From NCBI GenBank assembly GCA_947488615.1, contig CANKZU010000004.1, positions 186,001-250,000 on the forward strand: a DNA stretch of 64,000 bases. The letters are read 5' to 3'. The position numbers and the translations under genes are program-made. Every line of letters begins with the position of its first letter. The first letter of the stretch is position 1. Below the pieces are notes generated by a model. The model saw only the letters and a program-made list of their open reading frames with translations. It was not told the DNA's origin and did no database searches. Of this stretch, positions 61,590 through 64,000 are shown in pieces. Source of the stretch: an uncultured Aurantimonas sp. (GTDB lineage: Bacteria > Pseudomonadota > Alphaproteobacteria > Rhizobiales > Rhizobiaceae).

Positions 61590-61964
61590 ATGGACGAACT
61601 GCTGGCGAAAATCACTGCGGAAACCGGTCTTGAGCCGTCCACCGCCAAGGTCGCGGTTGGCCATATCTTGACCTATCTCACGGCCGAGAGCGACGATCCC
61701 GCCGTCGGCAAGATGATTGCCGAAACGCCGGGGGCTTCGGACGCGATCGCCACGACCGGTGACGACAACGAGGGTGGCCTGCTTGGTGGCGCGATGGGCG
61801 GCGGCATAATGGAGCTCGGTTCGAAGCTGATGGGGCTCGGCCTCGACATGCGACAGATTCAAATCGTCGCGCGCGAACTTGCCGCCTTCGCAAAGGCCCA
61901 TTCCGATCCCGAAACCGTCGATCGGGCCCTGGCGTCGGTGCCCGGCCTGTCGTCCTTCGTGTGA
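61590..61964 (+). CDS. Small Gly-rich protein of unknown function (124 aa)
   Basis: A 124-residue protein starting at ATG 61590 behind AGAGGAGATTCGC. It has helical ends and a Gly-rich centre (GGLLGGAMGGGIMELGSKLM). The pattern of a helical repeat with ETGLEPSTAKVAVGHILTYL and a terminal DRALASVPGLSSFV is reminiscent of DUF2267/DUF2780-like proteins, but I cannot assign it. It precedes the second HWE kinase; a GTG that overlaps its stop begins an open frame into that kinase. Confidence 0.7.
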   Translation: MDELLAKITAETGLEPSTAKVAVGHILTYLTAESDDPAVGKMIAETPGASDAIATTGDDNEGGLLGGAMGGGIMELGSKLMGLGLDMRQIQIVARELAAFAKAHSDPETVDRALASVPGLSSFV

Positions 61965-62155
61965 CTGCAGCATCGGGAACTCTGCCAGGCTCTCACAGCA
62001 TCGGCCCATCGCGCCAAAAAGTGCTCATCCTCCCAAACGGTTATGGAATACCGGCCGAGACTGACGTATGGTCGGGGGATAAACGCAGGGGTTCGTTATC
62101 AGCAGGGGCCGCGGCGCGGATCGAGGATCCAAGCGCCGCGGAAAAATTGTTACCG

Positions 62156-63871
62156 ATGAGTGTCGAAGCGGACGTCGCTCGCTCCTTACCCGACAGGGTG
62201 CGATCTTTCCTCTCCTCGCCCAAACGGGCGAGGTGGGTAAAATTGTCGCGCGCGATGCGGCGACCGCCCCTCCTCGCTCATCTTGTCCTGTTCGCCCTGA
62301 TCGTCCTCATTCCCGCGCTGCTGTTCAGCGCGTTTCTGGTGCTGCAGTTCTCCGAACAGCAACGTGAAATTGCGGCCGCGCAAGTCAACGATACGGCCGA
62401 AATCGTCTCCAATGCCGTCGATCGGGATATTTACGGCATGATCACCAGCGGCAAGGTGCTGGCCTCTTCGCCGTCTCTGGTAAACGGACAACTCGCCGGC
62501 TTTCACGAGCGAACGGTAGCCGCTCTCAGAACCACCGAGACCAATGCCGAGTTGATCGATCCGGCGCTTCGCGTCGTCGTCTCGACGCTGGAGCCTTATC
62601 CCCCAGCGCCGCGGAAAACCGAATACACCCAGACCATCGAGCAGGTGTTCAAGACCCGTCGGCCGATGGTCTCCGGCGTGTTCTTCGGCGCGCGGGCCGA
62701 CCGCTTCATGTTCCATGTCGCGGTCCCGGTGATGCGGGATCAGACGGTTGCCTATGTGCTGGTGATCAACAAGGCCGCCGATACCCTCAACGCCGTCATC
62801 GCAAACCGGAACCTGCCGCGCGAATGGTCGGCGATCATAAAGGATTCCGAGGGCCGGCGCGTCTTCGCTGCTGTGACCAGCGAGGGACGGATGGAAGCCC
62901 AGCAAGGGATTTCCTACGACAACCCGTCGATCCTGGAAACGCTGGGCGCGCGCATGAGCGACGATCTCATCGAGGCGTCGACGGTCTCCAGCCTGTCCAA
63001 CTGGACGACCACCGTCGCCGTGCCGAACGCGGTCATCGTGCGACCGGCACTCAGATCCTGGATACTTTTGATGAGTGCCGGTATCCTGCTTCTGTTGTTC
63101 TCCATCATGCTCGGAATCATTTTCGGCCGGCGCATCGCGGCGCCGATCCTGCAATTGTCGAAGCAGGCCGAGGCGATCGGCAAGGGCGAACCCGCAATGC
63201 CATTCGGGACCGACATCGCCGAGATCGGCGCGGTTTCGAAAGTACTGGCCCAGGCTTCGCGCGAGCGCCGCGAGGCCGAGGAGCAGAACCGTTTCCTGAT
63301 GCGCGAGATGACCCATCGCGCCAAGAACCAGTATGCGCTCATCGCGGCTATCGCCCGGCGCGCCGCAAAGGAAAGCGCCGACACGAAGCAGTTCCTGGAT
63401 ACGCTATCCGAGGCCTTGAGTTCGCTGGCGCGGTCCGCTGACTTGCTTGCCGGTAGCGGCTGGGAAAGCGCCATGCTGGCCGACCTCGTCCACAGCCAAC
63501 TCAAGGCTTTCGGGGCTGGCGGCGAGCAGATCGAACTGGACGGCCCCGCCATCCGTCTCAATTCGACCGCGGCACAGACGATCGGTCTCGCTCTGCACGA
63601 ATTGGGGACGAACGCGGCCAAATACGGCTCGCTCTCGGTTGCCGATGGAACTGTGAGAATATCATGGTCCGTCGGCGAGCAGTTCGAGCTCGTCTGGCGC
63701 GAAATCGGCGGTCCCACGGTCGTGGAACCCAAACACGGCGGATTCGGCACACTCGTCACCCAGAAGATGACGTCGCGCGGCCTGGGCGGGACGGTCGAGA
63801 TGAACTACGCGCCGGCCGGCGTCGTCTGGAAACTGGTCACCCCAAAAGGCGCCGTCACCGCGCTGGACTAG
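62156..63871 (+). CDS. HWE-type sensor histidine kinase with HAMP
   Basis: A 571-residue membrane kinase from the ATG at 62156. It has a first helix (about 37-60), a periplasmic sensor of about 240 residues, a second helix (about 300-322), then HAMP (RRIAAPILQLSKQAEAIGKG). The HWE core has His387 in REMTHRAKN, LALHELGTNAAKYG and a WREIGG motif. The frame is open back to a GTG at 61961, overlapping the previous gene, but that leader lacks a membrane helix. No response regulator is in the window, and 63872-64000 holds nothing clear. Confidence 0.9.
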   Translation: MSVEADVARSLPDRVRSFLSSPKRARWVKLSRAMRRPPLLAHLVLFALIVLIPALLFSAFLVLQFSEQQREIAAAQVNDTAEIVSNAVDRDIYGMITSGKVLASSPSLVNGQLAGFHERTVAALRTTETNAELIDPALRVVVSTLEPYPPAPRKTEYTQTIEQVFKTRRPMVSGVFFGARADRFMFHVAVPVMRDQTVAYVLVINKAADTLNAVIANRNLPREWSAIIKDSEGRRVFAAVTSEGRMEAQQGISYDNPSILETLGARMSDDLIEASTVSSLSNWTTTVAVPNAVIVRPALRSWILLMSAGILLLLFSIMLGIIFGRRIAAPILQLSKQAEAIGKGEPAMPFGTDIAEIGAVSKVLAQASRERREAEEQNRFLMREMTHRAKNQYALIAAIARRAAKESADTKQFLDTLSEALSSLARSADLLAGSGWESAMLADLVHSQLKAFGAGGEQIELDGPAIRLNSTAAQTIGLALHELGTNAAKYGSLSVADGTVRISWSVGEQFELVWREIGGPTVVEPKHGGFGTLVTQKMTSRGLGGTVEMNYAPAGVVWKLVTPKGAVTALD

Positions 63872-64000
63872 AGACGCCGACGCCGCCTGCATGGCCGTGA
63901 GCCGAAGGCCGCATTTCGTTGGCGCCGGAGAGTCGCTATCTAGGCGGGTGTCGGAGGTCGCTTTTTGGGATCGCTGCGGAGGCGAAAACGCGGTGCGGCC

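Noticed and set aside
61961..62155. A longer HWE kinase starting at GTG 61961
   Set aside because: The overlap with the previous stop is tempting, but the 65 extra residues lack a membrane helix or signal and GTG has no clear ribosome binding site. It remains an alternative.
1..64000. tRNA, rRNA, riboswitch or prophage genes
   Set aside because: No such structure was recognised by eye. A covariance-model search was not possible, so small RNAs may have been missed.

Overview
The window is GC-rich, gene-dense chromosomal DNA that looks like an alphaproteobacterium of the Hyphomicrobiales (Rhizobiales). The grounds are the rhizobial-type flagellar gene set (divergent FliM, MotE beside FlgI/FlgH, a DUF1217 gene before flgF), two HWE-type histidine kinases, an Mrp/Pha antiporter operon and a DUF559-linked intergenic repeat of a kind I associate with this order. 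I cannot name the genus. No rRNA, tRNA, CRISPR array or prophage was seen.

Region 1 (1-13.7 kb) is flagellar. On the minus strand run motA, fliM, an uncharacterised membrane/coiled-coil gene, fliN, fliG, flhB and a conserved 143-residue gene. A roughly 220-base spacer follows, then flgB-flgC-fliE-flgG-flgA-flgI-motE-flgH and the start of fliL. Diverging from motA on the plus strand are a DUF1217 gene, flgF and fliI. Most junctions overlap by 1-4 bases. Region 2 (13.7-19.1 kb) is a MarR-type regulator followed by an RND efflux pump whose adaptor carries a C-terminal peptidoglycan-binding domain. The regulator has two perfect palindromes and an apparently leaderless promoter. Region 3 (19.1-22.1 kb) is a TRAP transporter (DctM, DctQ, DctP) with a perfect 19-bp hairpin between dctP and dctQ.

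Region 4 (22.3-39.6 kb) is the centrepiece, a reductive pyrimidine catabolism island. It holds an ABC importer of the NMT1/THI5 type, dihydropyrimidinase, an N-carbamoyl-beta-alanine amidohydrolase-type enzyme, a class III aminotransferase probably acting on beta-alanine, a RutR-like TetR regulator, and PreA/PreT dihydropyrimidine dehydrogenase. Together they would import a pyrimidine or related compound, reduce it, open the ring, remove the carbamoyl group and transaminate the product. A near-consensus RutR operator lies in front of the aminotransferase operon and a weaker match lies in front of preT. The island has intruders: a MazE/MazF pair translationally coupled into the catabolic operon, a DUF559 nuclease-fold gene between two direct repeats inside the ABC operon, and a glyoxalase-fold gene between preT and preA. 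A GGNEF-EAL protein, a cupin and an EthD-like gene are interspersed.

Region 5 (39.6-43.8 kb) has a CHASE-HWE kinase and a small SCO1-centred cluster of probable copper-handling exported proteins, including a 40-residue Met-rich membrane peptide. Region 6 (43.8-51.1 kb) has an SDR, a DUF423 protein and a seven-gene Mrp (mnhA-G) cation/proton antiporter operon. Region 7 (51.5-64 kb) holds oligopeptidase B, two cytochromes c, Fe/Mn superoxide dismutase, a class IV aminotransferase, a PilZ protein, an L-2-haloacid dehalogenase, an L,D-transpeptidase with a candidate general-stress promoter, a TM2 protein, a HerA-like DUF853 ATPase, a small unknown protein and a second HWE kinase.

All functions are inferred by reading protein motifs and gene context; no database search was run.
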